From Porphyrobacter sp. UBA7686 (GTDB taxonomy: Bacteria > Pseudomonadota > Alphaproteobacteria > Sphingomonadales > Sphingomonadaceae), in the NCBI GenBank assembly GCA_002482865.1, contig DLGU01000124.1, positions 1-23,176 of the forward strand: a DNA stretch of 23,176 nt, written 5' to 3'. The position numbers were made by a program, and so were the translations under genes. The notes under the pieces were generated by a model that saw nothing but the letters and a program-made list of their open reading frames with translations, was not told where the DNA came from and made no database searches. This document shows, in pieces, positions 1 to 8,312 of this stretch; within the stretch, counting starts at the first letter, position 1, and each line of letters begins with the position of its first letter.

Positions 1-1
1 C

Positions 2-1408
2 AAGGCCATCGACCTGATGGACGAAGCCGCCAGCCGCATCCGTATGGAGGTGGAAAGCAAGCCCGAGGAGATCGAGGCGCTCGACCGGCGGATCATTCAG
101 CTGAAGATCGAGGAATCGGCGCTCCAGAAGGAAACCGACCAGAATTCCAAGGACCGCCTCGTCGCCCTGCGCGAGGAACTGGCGAACCTTGAGCAACAGT
201 CGGCCGAACTCACCACCCGCTGGCAGAACGAGCGCGACAAGATCGAAGCCGAGGGCAAGATCAAGGAACAGCTGGATCACGCCCGGCTCGAGCTGGAACA
301 GGCTCAGCGTGAAGGTGACTTGGCCAAGGCGGGGGAGCTGTCTTACGGCACCATCCCCGCGCTGGAAAAGCAGCTGGCCGAAGCGCAAGGGCAGGCCGCC
401 AACGCGATGCTGCGCGAGGAAGTGACCGGGGAGGACATCGCCGGGGTCGTCAGCCGCTGGACCGGTGTGCCGGTCGACAAGATGATGGCGGGCGAGCGCG
501 AGAAGCTGCTGGCGATGGAGAGCATCCTCGGCAAGCGGGTGATCGGGCAGTCGCAGGCCATCGCCGCCGTCTCCAAGGCTGTCCGCCGCGCGCGGGCCGG
601 CTTGCAGGATCCGGGCCGCCCGCTCGGCAGCTTCCTGTTCCTCGGCCCCACGGGTGTCGGGAAGACCGAGCTGACCAAGGCGCTCGCCGGGTTCCTGTTC
701 GACGATGACTCGGCGATGGTGCGCATCGACATGAGCGAATTCATGGAGAAGCACGCCGTCGCCCGGTTGATCGGTGCTCCTCCGGGCTATGTCGGCTATG
801 AGGAAGGCGGGGTGCTGACAGAAGCCGTGCGCCGCCGCCCCTATCAGGTGGTGCTGTTCGACGAGGTCGAGAAAGCGCACTCCGATGTGTTCAACGTGCT
901 GCTGCAAGTGCTCGACGATGGCCGCCTGACCGATGGGCAGGGCCGCGTGGTCGACTTTGCCAACACGCTGATCATCCTCACCTCGAACCTCGGCAGCCAG
1001 TATCTCGCCAACCTGCCCGACGGCGCGGAGCCCGCGACGGTTGAGAAGGACGTGATGGACGTGGTGCGCGGGCATTTCCGGCCCGAGTTCCTCAACCGTC
1101 TTGATGAGATCATCCTGTTCCACCGCCTCGCGCAGGAACACATGGCTCCGATTGTCGAGATCCAGGTGGGCCGCGTGCAGAAGCTGCTTGCCGATCGCAA
1201 GATCACGCTCGACCTGACCGATGCCGCGCTGCGCTGGCTCGGACGAGTGGGCTATGATCCGGTCTACGGTGCCCGGCCGCTGAAGCGTGCTGTGCAGCGC
1301 TACTTGCAGGATCCGCTGGCGGAAATGCTGCTCGAAGGAAAATTGCCCGATGGCGCGACATTGCTGATCGATGAGGGGGATGGGCAACTCAGCATGACGA
1401 TTCGCTGA
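2..1408 (+). CDS. clpB: ATP-dependent disaggregase ClpB, C-terminal part (5' truncated by window)
   Basis: This is the Hsp100 disaggregase that, with DnaK/DnaJ, threads aggregated proteins through its hexameric cytoplasmic pore. The reading frame is already open at the left edge, so the true start lies outside the window; 468 codons are visible of a family usually near 860. The visible part starts in the end of the first AAA+ domain ([11 protein letters not shown]). A charged, heptad-rich stretch over roughly residues 20-130 is the ClpB middle coiled coil, which separates ClpB from ClpA and ClpC. The second AAA+ domain follows: Walker A GPTGVGKT (nt 644-667), pore-loop region [13 protein letters not shown], Walker [12 protein letters not shown] (nt 848-880), sensor-1 region [21 protein letters not shown] with the arginine finger region, and sensor-2 GARPLKRA. 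The C-terminal small domain is complete. No convincing terminator was seen directly after the stop. Identification is secure. Confidence 0.97.
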   Translation, partial: KAIDLMDEAASRIRMEVESKPEEIEALDRRIIQLKIEESALQKETDQNSKDRLVALREELANLEQQSAELTTRWQNERDKIEAEGKIKEQLDHARLELEQAQREGDLAKAGELSYGTIPALEKQLAEAQGQAANAMLREEVTGEDIAGVVSRWTGVPVDKMMAGEREKLLAMESILGKRVIGQSQAIAAVSKAVRRARAGLQDPGRPLGSFLFLGPTGVGKTELTKALAGFLFDDDSAMVRIDMSEFMEKHAVARLIGAPPGYVGYEEGGVLTEAVRRRPYQVVLFDEVEKAHSDVFNVLLQVLDDGRLTDGQGRVVDFANTLIILTSNLGSQYLANLPDGAEPATVEKDVMDVVRGHFRPEFLNRLDEIILFHRLAQEHMAPIVEIQVGRVQKLLADRKITLDLTDAALRWLGRVGYDPVYGARPLKRAVQRYLQDPLAEMLLEGKLPDGATLLIDEGDGQLSMTIR

Positions 1409-1508
1409 TCTGACGTCCAAAAATCCACTTTCGGCGATTTCAGGCCAATGCTGGAGGCGCGCAAGATTGTAAGTATGCGTCGTTCGATTTGATAAGCAAA
1501 GCGATTTG

Positions 1509-1538
1509 TTGCGTGCAAGCCTGCCTAGCTTTTAATAT
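1509..1538 (+). promoter_or_regulatory. Possible promoter upstream of TBDR1
   Basis: TTGCGT (1509-1514) and TAATAT (1533-1538) are separated by 18 bases in the AT-rich part of the leader. This would give a long 5' UTR of about 250 nt that includes the 1718-1748 hairpin. The match is by eye only. Alphaproteobacterial promoters are degenerate, so this is a weak call. Confidence 0.3.
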
Positions 1539-1717
1539 TCGCAAAGCCACAATCGAACAATGTTGCGGCGTTCTCGCTGACCGCCCCCTGAATGTGGGAT
1601 TAACGCAACACCGCCCGGAAAAGTTCGGGGCGGCGAGCGGGCGCTTTGACATCATACTTACGCCATTGCACAAAACGGTCACTGCGGGGACTGAATTGAA
1701 CAACCTTTGAAGCGCTT

Positions 1718-1748
1718 TCCCACCACATGGGGCAATTATGTGGTGGGA
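1718..1748 (+). promoter_or_regulatory. Perfect inverted repeat/hairpin in the TBDR1 leader
   Basis: TCCCACCACAT (1718-1728) and ATGTGGTGGGA (1738-1748) are perfect 11-bp complements around a 9-base loop. The hairpin ends 46 bases before the preferred TBDR1 start codon. No T-run follows, so it is not an intrinsic terminator. It may be an operator for a dimeric repressor or an RNA structure affecting translation. An upstream in-frame ATG at 1738 lies inside the right arm, which argues against that ATG as the start. Confidence 0.5.
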
Positions 1749-1794
1749 GAGCCGGGTTGTCGTGATGTCTCTGGTTCGGGCAACTGGAGTGACC

Positions 1795-4700
1795 ATGACG
1801 AAATTTCACAGCAATTCGATCAAGGCTTTGGCCTTTTCCGCATCAGCCATCGCTTTTGTGATCGCGGGCCCTGCCTATGCGCAGGATGCCGAGGCGCAGC
1901 CGGCGGAAGAGGAGGAGCAGGTCGATGTAACCGCGGGTGAGGCGGCCAAGGCAGAAGAAAAGACCGGTAACATCACCGTGACCGGTTCGCGCATCGTTCG
2001 CGACACCTATACCTCGATCTCGCCGCTTCAGGTGCTCACTACCGAAAATCAGCAAGCGGTTGGTGCGTTCGATCCTTCGCAGATCCTACAGCGCTCGGAA
2101 GCGGCGGCCGGTCAGCAGATCGACGCGACCTTCAACGGCTTCGTGCTCAACAATGGCCCGGGTTCGCAAACGCTGAACCTGCGCGGCCTTGGCGCTGACC
2201 GTACCCTAATCCTCGTCAACGGCCGCCGTCTCGCGCCTGCGGGCGTGGAAGGTGCTCCGTCCAACCCGTCGATCAACCTGATCCCGGCCTCGCTGGTCGA
2301 TCGCTACGACATTCTCACGGACGGTGCTTCGTCGGTTTATGGTTCGGACGCGGTCGCGGGCGTGGTGAACGTCATTCTGCGCAAGGACTTCGACGGGCTC
2401 GAAATCCAGGCCAACGGCAACATCAACCCGCAGGGCGCGGGGGAAGACTACACGGTTTCTGCCGCGTGGGGCTTCAACACCGACCGCGCCGTGTTTGGCA
2501 TCGGTCTGGAATATCAGAAGCGCGATCTCGTGCGCTTCGGGGACCGCAACTTCCTTACGGGTTGCGACGCACACCGTGAAATCGATCAGAACGGCAATAT
2601 TCGCACGCTCGGCATCCGTGACAGCGCGCTCGTTCGCCGCAACTCGGGCGGTCGGATCACCGTTAGCGACAGCGAATGTAAGGTCGGCGCGCTGTCGGGC
2701 CGTATCTTCATCGATGCGACCCGTGTGGGTTCGGTTTACTACAAGCCGGGTGCAGGTAACGTGATCGCCGACTTCTCGGAAAACACCGGCCTTGGTAACC
2801 GCGAAGTCGACTTCAATGGTGACGGCATCCGCGATGTCGACTTCCAGGATTACAACAACAACTCGAACAACAACCCCGAGACGCTCGACACGACCTTCAT
2901 CTCGGGACAGAAACTGTACAACGGTTTCGCCTATGGTGAGTACACGTTCGAAGGCGAGGCCAACATTACGCCGTTCTTCGAAGCGCAGTTCACCCGCGCG
3001 GAAATTTCGGCCCCCAACCAGTTCCAGGCGCAGATTTTCCCGTTTGTGCCTGACCTTAACCCGTTCAACCCCTGTAACATCGATACCAACCCGAACGGCC
3101 AAGACTGCCGCGCGGCGGACAATGCCTTCCAGCGTCGTCTCAATCCAGCGGTGTTCTCGGGCCCTCCGGGCACGGCGCGCCCGCTTTCGACTGGCTTCTC
3201 GCTGCCCGTCTCGCCGATCATTGCGATCCGTGGCGACCGCAACAATAACGAAGTCACGCAGGAGCAATATCGCGGTGTGATCGGTGTGCGCGGTGACCTG
3301 CCCTTCATCGGTTCGACCTGGAGCTTTGAAGTCGCGGGCACCTATTCGCGTTCGGTCGGCGTATCGACCCGCAATGGTATTCGCGAAGACCGCCTCGCGC
3401 TCGCGCTCGGTCTTGACCCCACCGCTGACTATGACGGCGACGGCATTAGCGACAATAATGGCGACGGCGTTGCCGACGACTACAACGACGCAATCTCCAT
3501 CTTCGGTGCCTTCGGCGATCCGCAGTGGATCGGCGTCTGTAACACGGCTGGTCTGGCCAACCCCGGCCAAGCCGCTGCCGACCTCACCGAGGGCTGTGTC
3601 CCCGTGAACCTGTTCGCTCCCAGCCTGCTCAACACCTTCGTCGGTGATTTTGCCACGGAGGCCGAGCGGAATTACCTGTTCGATCAGCGTCGCTTCGACA
3701 CGACCTATGAACAGACCATGCTCTCGGCCTACGTGACTGGCGACCTGTTCGAGCTGCCTGCGGGCCCGGTCGGCGTGGTGCTTGGCGGCGAATGGCGCGA
3801 GGACAAGATCCAGTCGGATCCGAATGTCGCAGCGGCCAACGGTCTGTACTTCGCCTTCTTCGCCGATAGCGGTGCGGCTGGTTCGAAGTGGATCCGCGAA
3901 CTCTACGGCGAAATCGAAGCGCCGCTGATGGCTGGCGAAACTCTGGTCGAAGAACTGACGGTCAAAGCGGCCGGTCGTCTCACCGACGAAGAGTTTTATG
4001 GCACCAACGGCACCTTCTCTGTGGGCGCAGGCTGGCGTCCGGTGTCGCCGCTGTTGATCAAGTTCAACTACGGCACGTCGTTCCGTGCACCGAACCTGCG
4101 TGAAAACTTCCTCCTCGCACAGTCGGGCTTCTTGACGCTGTTCGATCCCTGCGCGGTTCCTGCAGCTGCATTCGACCCGGCGCTGGGCTATGTCGCGGGG
4201 AACGAAACCCGCGAGCCTCAGGTGTTGGCAAACTGCCGCCGCGAAGGCCGTGATCCGACCCGCGTAGGTATCGATTCGCAAGGCTTGAACACACAGTCCA
4301 ATTCGGGCGTCGAAGTCACCTCGGGTGGTTCGCTTGAAATTGACCCGGAAACTTCGCGCTCGATCACGACCGGTTTCGCGTTCGAAGAAGACTGGGCGAG
4401 TGGGTTCGAATTCTCGTTCAACTTCAACTATTACGATATCAAGTTGAAGCAGTCGATCATCGAGCCGAGCGCACAGTTCATCATCAATGACTGCTACACC
4501 CGTGACGACGCCACTCGCAGCCCGTTCTGCGACCGGATCAGCTCGTCCACGGTTGAACGGCGTCTCGTTTCTGACGTGTTTTCTGGCTTCCTCAATCTCG
4601 ATCAGGAGTCGGTGCGCGGGATCGATTTGAACGCGAACTTCGGCTATCCGGTGACCATCGGCGAGCAGGAGATCGACCTGTCGCTCAACCTGACTGCCAA

Positions 4701-5244
4701 CCACCTGATCGAACGTTCAAGCACGTTCACCAACGACAATGGCGATATCGACACCGAAGACTTCGCCGGTGAATTCGGCTTCCCGAGCTGGATCGGCCGT
4801 GCGACCTTCAACATCGGCTTGGATGACTTCACCTTCACCTGGCAAACCCGCTATATCGGTTCAGTGGCGCAGGACCCTGTTGGCGTGGATCCGTTCTCGG
4901 ATGCCTTCAGCTTTGGTGAGAACAACACACCCACCACGGGCTTCTTCGGTGACACCTGCCTCGGCGGTGGGTCGCGCACTGGGACTACACCGAACAACGT
5001 GGTTCCGGGTGACGGCATCCTGTGCCGTGACGTTGGCTTCACGGGTGAATACTTCGAGCACGCCGCGTCGGTGCGTTGGGACAATGGCGATCTGCGTATC
5101 ATCGCCGGTGTGACCAACCTGTTCGACCGCAATCCGCCGCTGGTGGACGGCAGCGAAGTGCTGGCAATTGCCAACGCCGCGATCGGTAACGGTTACAACC
5201 TTGATGGTCGTGAGTTCTTCGCCCAGTTGCTGTATCGCTTCTGA
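1795..5244 (+). CDS. TonB-dependent outer-membrane receptor (TBDR1)
   Basis: An outer-membrane beta-barrel transporter that imports a ligand using TonB-ExbBD energy; substrate unknown. The chosen ATG at 1795 has GGAG at 1786-1789 and immediately opens a clean signal peptide (residues 1-29, cleavage after PAYA). The in-frame ATG at 1738 would bury that signal behind 19 odd residues and lies in a hairpin arm. The mature protein starts with an acidic linker, then a TonB-box/plug start (ITVTGSRI, residues 60-67), plug motifs LNLRGLGADRTLILVNGRR and DGASSVYGSDAVAGVVN, and a long barrel ending in the aromatic signature LLYRF. At 1149 residues it is long for a TBDR. The excess includes Asp/Gly-rich loops resembling thrombospondin-3 calcium sites (residues 339-352 and 545-562) and 12 cysteines in six neighbouring pairs. 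It is separated from the downstream S9 peptidase by a strong terminator. Confidence 0.95.
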   Translation: MTKFHSNSIKALAFSASAIAFVIAGPAYAQDAEAQPAEEEEQVDVTAGEAAKAEEKTGNITVTGSRIVRDTYTSISPLQVLTTENQQAVGAFDPSQILQRSEAAAGQQIDATFNGFVLNNGPGSQTLNLRGLGADRTLILVNGRRLAPAGVEGAPSNPSINLIPASLVDRYDILTDGASSVYGSDAVAGVVNVILRKDFDGLEIQANGNINPQGAGEDYTVSAAWGFNTDRAVFGIGLEYQKRDLVRFGDRNFLTGCDAHREIDQNGNIRTLGIRDSALVRRNSGGRITVSDSECKVGALSGRIFIDATRVGSVYYKPGAGNVIADFSENTGLGNREVDFNGDGIRDVDFQDYNNNSNNNPETLDTTFISGQKLYNGFAYGEYTFEGEANITPFFEAQFTRAEISAPNQFQAQIFPFVPDLNPFNPCNIDTNPNGQDCRAADNAFQRRLNPAVFSGPPGTARPLSTGFSLPVSPIIAIRGDRNNNEVTQEQYRGVIGVRGDLPFIGSTWSFEVAGTYSRSVGVSTRNGIREDRLALALGLDPTADYDGDGISDNNGDGVADDYNDAISIFGAFGDPQWIGVCNTAGLANPGQAAADLTEGCVPVNLFAPSLLNTFVGDFATEAERNYLFDQRRFDTTYEQTMLSAYVTGDLFELPAGPVGVVLGGEWREDKIQSDPNVAAANGLYFAFFADSGAAGSKWIRELYGEIEAPLMAGETLVEELTVKAAGRLTDEEFYGTNGTFSVGAGWRPVSPLLIKFNYGTSFRAPNLRENFLLAQSGFLTLFDPCAVPAAAFDPALGYVAGNETREPQVLANCRREGRDPTRVGIDSQGLNTQSNSGVEVTSGGSLEIDPETSRSITTGFAFEEDWASGFEFSFNFNYYDIKLKQSIIEPSAQFIINDCYTRDDATRSPFCDRISSSTVERRLVSDVFSGFLNLDQESVRGIDLNANFGYPVTIGEQEIDLSLNLTANHLIERSSTFTNDNGDIDTEDFAGEFGFPSWIGRATFNIGLDDFTFTWQTRYIGSVAQDPVGVDPFSDAFSFGENNTPTTGFFGDTCLGGGSRTGTTPNNVVPGDGILCRDVGFTGEYFEHAASVRWDNGDLRIIAGVTNLFDRNPPLVDGSEVLAIANAAIGNGYNLDGREFFAQLLYRF

Positions 5245-5269
5245 TCGACGAATGACTTGAATGATGACG

Positions 5270-5310
5270 AAAATGCGGCCTCTCGGCACTTGTCGAGAGG
5301 TCGCATTTTT
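5270..5310 (+). terminator. Rho-independent terminator after TBDR1
   Basis: AAATGCGGCCTCTCG (5271-5285) pairs with CGAGAGGTCGCATTT (5294-5308) through 14 Watson-Crick pairs and one G-U. One more A-T pair extends the base (5270/5309) and the loop is 8 bases. The 3' arm runs into TTTTT and then CGTTT. It lies 26 bases after the TBDR1 stop and should limit read-through into the S9 peptidase gene. Confidence 0.92.
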
Positions 5311-5408
5311 CGTTTAATGGCAGGCGTTCATCCGGCGTTGTCCCTTGGCGTCCGAAAGTTTGCCTCACCTGTTCGGTTCAACAATCTGTCCCCGAGAAAG
5401 AACTGATT

Positions 5409-7403
5409 ATGAAACTCGTCAAAGCCTCGCTTGCCGCCGCCCTGATCGGCGTTTCCGCTCTTGGTCTTGTCACCGCCATGCCTGCCCCCACGCAGGCGCA
5501 AGGCGCGATACCGATCGATGTCTGGGCGCTGCGCGATGTCGTCAACTCCGTGCAGATTTCGCCGGACGGCAAGCACCTGCTGGTCCATAAGGTCGAAAGC
5601 AAGGAAGGCGACTACATCCTCGAGATCTACCGGACTGACGATCTGTCCAAGCCGCTGCGCCGCCTCAATGCCGATCCGATGGAGATCATAACCGCGCGGT
5701 GGATCGGCAATGATTACATTTTCGGGTCGGCATGGCAGGTGAAGCGCAAGACGGTGAAGGGGCCGGAACAGGATGTCCGCGATTTTCTCGCCTATTCGTA
5801 CAACCTGTCGGAGAACCAGTTCAACCGCGTTGAAGGGAACTTCGGCATCGTCAACACCCTGCCCAACGAGCCCGATCACGTGCTGATCAGTACCGACAGC
5901 GCGCTGCCTGATCCGACCGGGGTTGATCCGCTGGCAGCGATCCGTCCGCGCTCATATTACAAGTTCAATCTCAAGACCGGCGCGAAGCAGCTAGTGCTGC
6001 GGGCCGGCGGAAAGATCCGCAGCGTCGATACCTGGGATAACCAAGGCAACCCTCGTTTCACTCAGGTTCAGGATACCGCTGCAGGCAAGCTGATTTCCTA
6101 CTACCGCAAGCCAGGTGATGGCGACTGGACCAAGCTTCAGGAGCTGGATCTCAATGATCCCAAAAACCTTTACCGCGTCTTTGCAGGGTTCCATGGGATT
6201 GCGGGCTTTGACCCTGAAAACCCCAATATCGGTTACTTGATTGACAATCCGAATGGTGAGGACAAGGCCGGACTTTACGAGTTCGACTTCACCACCGGCA
6301 AGACCGGCAAGAAGCTGTTTCAGGCCGAAGATGCCGACGTGATGGGGGTCCAGACCCACTCGATCCCCGGCAACGACAAGCTTGTCGCCGCGCGTTATCC
6401 CGGTGCCAAGATGGAGCGATTCTGGTTCGACGACGAGGAAAAGGCGCTTTACGAAGCGCTCCAGCAGCAGATCCCTTACGCCCACAACATCGACATTGCG
6501 AGCCGTTCACTGGACGGAAAGTCGATGATCGTCGCCAATGAAGGGCCGCATGATCCGGGTTCTTTTTGGCTAGTCAAGGATGGCAAGCTTGCCAAGCTCG
6601 GCAGCCGTAACCCGCTGGTAAATCCGGAGCAGCTCGCCGATGTAAAGTACATCCGCTATCCCTCGCGCGATGGCTTGACCATTCCGGGCTACGTCACCAT
6701 TCCCAAGGGCAATCCGCCGTTCCCGCTGATCGTCCAACACAATGGCGGTCCGGCTGTTAATGGCATGGTGAGCTATGACGAGATGGGCCAGATGCTTGCG
6801 ACGCAGGGCTACATGGTTTTTCACCCGGAAATTCGTATTTCGACCGGGTGGGGCCAGAAGCACTTCGATGCCGGCTACATGCAGCATGGCCTCGCAATGC
6901 AGGACGACAAGGATGACGGGGTGAAATACCTCATCGAACAGGGTCTGGCCGATCCGAACCGGGTGGCGTTTTTTGGTTGGTCTTATGGTGGCTATGCTGC
7001 ACTCGTTGCGACCAGCCGGGACGAGCAGCTTTACCAATGCTCGATCGCTGTGGCCGCAGTTGCCGATGCCGAGAAGCAATACCTCGGCCGCCGTTTCCCT
7101 GATCTGAAGGCGATCGACGACTGGAACCGCCATCGCGGCGGCACGACGGTTAATCCCATCAAGGAAGTGGGCAAGGTCAATATCCCGCTGTTGATGGTCC
7201 ATGGCGACGCCGACCGCCGCGTGATGTATTACCACATGAAAGACTATCAGAAGGCCTTTACCGAGGCTGGAAAGAAGGGTGAATTCATCACGATGGAGGG
7301 CGCGGACCACTTCGGCTACACGCTGATGTTTCCCCACCAGCAGCAGCTTTATACCAAGATGCTGGATTACCTTGCCAACGATTGCGGTCCGGGCGGTCTG
7401 TAA
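5409..7403 (+). CDS. Secreted S9-family (prolyl oligopeptidase type) serine peptidase
   Basis: A periplasmic serine peptidase of the prolyl oligopeptidase/dipeptidyl-aminopeptidase clan, 664 residues. Residues 1-30 form a signal peptide (K-rich start, hydrophobic core, cleavage after PTQA). Residues about 35-400 are repetitive beta-strand sequence consistent with the gating propeller (for example VNSVQISPDGKHLLVHKV). The alpha/beta-hydrolase domain holds the nucleophile in GWSYGGYAA (Ser525), the acid in HGDADRRV (Asp602) and the base in GADHFGYT (His634), in the family order. Upstream is only a weak purine-rich ribosome site. It follows TBDR1 by 164 bases with a terminator between, and has its own terminator. 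Context suggests cleavage of peptides imported by TBDR1. Lasso-peptide isopeptidases of sphingomonads belong to this same family, but no lasso precursor or maturation genes are visible here, so a general peptidase role is preferred. Confidence 0.93.
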   Translation: MKLVKASLAAALIGVSALGLVTAMPAPTQAQGAIPIDVWALRDVVNSVQISPDGKHLLVHKVESKEGDYILEIYRTDDLSKPLRRLNADPMEIITARWIGNDYIFGSAWQVKRKTVKGPEQDVRDFLAYSYNLSENQFNRVEGNFGIVNTLPNEPDHVLISTDSALPDPTGVDPLAAIRPRSYYKFNLKTGAKQLVLRAGGKIRSVDTWDNQGNPRFTQVQDTAAGKLISYYRKPGDGDWTKLQELDLNDPKNLYRVFAGFHGIAGFDPENPNIGYLIDNPNGEDKAGLYEFDFTTGKTGKKLFQAEDADVMGVQTHSIPGNDKLVAARYPGAKMERFWFDDEEKALYEALQQQIPYAHNIDIASRSLDGKSMIVANEGPHDPGSFWLVKDGKLAKLGSRNPLVNPEQLADVKYIRYPSRDGLTIPGYVTIPKGNPPFPLIVQHNGGPAVNGMVSYDEMGQMLATQGYMVFHPEIRISTGWGQKHFDAGYMQHGLAMQDDKDDGVKYLIEQGLADPNRVAFFGWSYGGYAALVATSRDEQLYQCSIAVAAVADAEKQYLGRRFPDLKAIDDWNRHRGGTTVNPIKEVGKVNIPLLMVHGDADRRVMYYHMKDYQKAFTEAGKKGEFITMEGADHFGYTLMFPHQQQLYTKMLDYLANDCGPGGL

Positions 7404-7428
7404 GGGAAGCGCGGACGTCAAAACACTG

Positions 7429-7457
7429 GGGCCCGGGCAGCAATGTCCGGGCCCTTT
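7429..7457 (+). terminator. Rho-independent terminator after the S9 peptidase
   Basis: GGGCCCGGGCA (7429-7439) pairs with TGTCCGGGCCC (7444-7454), 11 pairs with one G-U, closed by a GCAA tetraloop. TTT and then ACTTTGT follow. On the minus strand the same hairpin is followed by CAGTGTTTTG, so it may also end transcription of the convergent gene at 7491-8063. Confidence 0.85.
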
Positions 7458-7490
7458 ACTTTGTCGAGGGCGCCGGACGGATACCCGTCA

Positions 7491-8063
7491 TCACATGACG
7501 CGCCGGCCCTTGACCCCGATTTGTCCGTTTATGCGGATGAAGTAATATCCGAGCGAGGCCTGCTTGAAGACCACTTTGTCGCCCGGCATGATCGGGGCGA
7601 TCTTGCGGGGCGGGCTGTTGATTTCCCACATTGCGCCCTCGGCAGTAGTGAAGCGCCAAGTGCGGGGGCCAGTCTGGCGACCGCTGGCGATCGTCGTCTC
7701 GAACAGGTCTGAAGGCTCGGCCTCGTCATTGGGATCGGCCTTCAACATGTCGATCTCGGGCAAGGTGATGCCAAACAGTTGGCGCCGTGTCTTGCGCACT
7801 TCCTCCCGATCAACAAGCCGGACTTCGCCCGCTTCCACCGCGCCGAGCAGCGCGCCAACCTTGTCGTCATAACAGACCGCCCGCTCGGGGACGCCTGCGA
7901 TGCTGCGGCAGCCGCGTAGGCCGTCGAGCAAGCTAGCGGCCCCTTGTACACCGGGAACCTGAGCGACCACAGCCACGCCGCCCGCCAAGACAAGGGCGAG
8001 GGCTGCGCCGCCGCGCACAAGGCGGCGGTTCGCACGCGGACGTTTCTCTGACTTGCCGATCAT
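7491..8063 (-). CDS. Small membrane-anchored or exported protein of unknown family (Cys-pair / LFG / GVKGRRV protein A)
   Basis: I do not recognise a named family. The 190-residue protein starts at an ATG preceded by AAGGAG eight bases upstream. Its N-terminus is basic (residues 4-17), followed by one hydrophobic segment (about 18-36) that is either an uncleaved anchor or a poor signal peptide, so most of it probably sits in the periplasm. After that come a Cys pair (C52 and C64, the second in AVCYDD), GEVRLVDREEVRKTRRQLFG, a variable acidic linker, a Trp-containing strand region (TTAEGAMWEI), and the C-terminal YYFIRINGQIGVKGRRVM. The same blocks in the same order occur in the protein at 13820-14377, so these are paralogues. 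It is divergent from TBDR2 across a 249-bp region with inverted repeats, suggesting joint regulation. Confidence 0.85.
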   Translation of the reverse strand: MIGKSEKRPRANRRLVRGGAALALVLAGGVAVVAQVPGVQGAASLLDGLRGCRSIAGVPERAVCYDDKVGALLGAVEAGEVRLVDREEVRKTRRQLFGITLPEIDMLKADPNDEAEPSDLFETTIASGRQTGPRTWRFTTAEGAMWEINSPPRKIAPIMPGDKVVFKQASLGYYFIRINGQIGVKGRRVM

Positions 8064-8120
8064 GCGCGAATCTCCTTAGCGACCTTGTGAAGTCCAAGGC
8101 ACAGCAATGACATGGCCAAT

Positions 8121-8136
8121 CTGCAAACTATTGCAG
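8121..8136. promoter_or_regulatory. Inverted repeat CTGCAA-N4-TTGCAG in the divergent TBDR2 region
   Basis: CTGCAA (8121-8126) and TTGCAG (8131-8136) form a perfect 6-4-6 palindrome between the divergent genes. Single copies of the same hexamers recur at 8195-8200 (CTGCAA) and 8230-8235 (TTGCAG). This suggests operator half-sites for a dimeric regulator, but no regulator gene is in the window and the motif is short. Confidence 0.35.
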
Positions 8137-8187
8137 GTACGATACACTGAACATCCACAGTAACGTAACGAGACTGTAGCCGATCTG

Positions 8188-8210
8188 CCACAGTCTGCAA
8201 GCAACTGTGG
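8188..8210. promoter_or_regulatory. Inverted repeat CCACAGT-N9-ACTGTGG upstream of TBDR2
   Basis: CCACAGT (8188-8194) and ACTGTGG (8204-8210) are perfect 7-bp complements around nine bases that contain one of the CTGCAA hexamers. Its centre lies about 110 bases before the TBDR2 start. It could be an operator or a leader hairpin. No T-run follows, so it is not a terminator. Confidence 0.35.
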
Positions 8211-8312
8211 CTGGCTGGCATCCGGCCAATTGCAGGCAGGAACGCGATTGTCTTAAGCGCCATTCACTAACACGCGGGCACCTCGTCCGCGTGCAAATAG
8301 GGGACCTGCAAA

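Larger units (their letters stand above)
1409..1794. other. Intergenic leader between clpB and TBDR1
   Basis: This 386-bp stretch has no convincing gene. Open frames in it (one from a TTG near 1489, one antisense near 1440-1796) lack ribosome binding sites and recognisable protein character. It is noticeably more AT-rich around 1475-1560 than the flanking genes, as expected for a promoter region. It holds one possible sigma70-type promoter (1509-1538), a consensus TTGACA at 1646-1651 without a clear -10 partner, and a perfect 11-bp hairpin (1718-1748) close to the TBDR1 start. It probably carries the regulation of TBDR1. Confidence 0.6.

Noticed and set aside
1646..1674. Consensus -35 TTGACA as a TBDR1 promoter
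   Set aside because: No acceptable -10 element was found at 16-18 bases spacing, so it was not listed as a promoter.
1489..1710. Possible small gene (73 codons) in the clpB-TBDR1 gap
   Set aside because: It depends on a TTG start with no ribosome binding site, overlaps the best promoter candidate, and resembles no known small protein.
1738..1794. Upstream in-frame start of TBDR1
   Set aside because: It would place 19 non-signal residues before an intact signal peptide, has no ribosome site and sits in a hairpin arm. The ATG at 1795 has GGAG at good spacing.
5409..7403. Lasso-peptide locus around the S9 peptidase
   Set aside because: No precursor, B (cysteine protease/RRE) or C (asparagine synthetase-like) gene, and no FecI/FecR-type sigma/anti-sigma pair is in the window. 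Family membership alone is not enough.
7486..7500. Palindrome CGTCAT-CAC-ATGACG
   Set aside because: It overlaps the stop codon of the gene ending at 7491. The arms are short, no T-run follows, and it is likely a chance product of the coding end.
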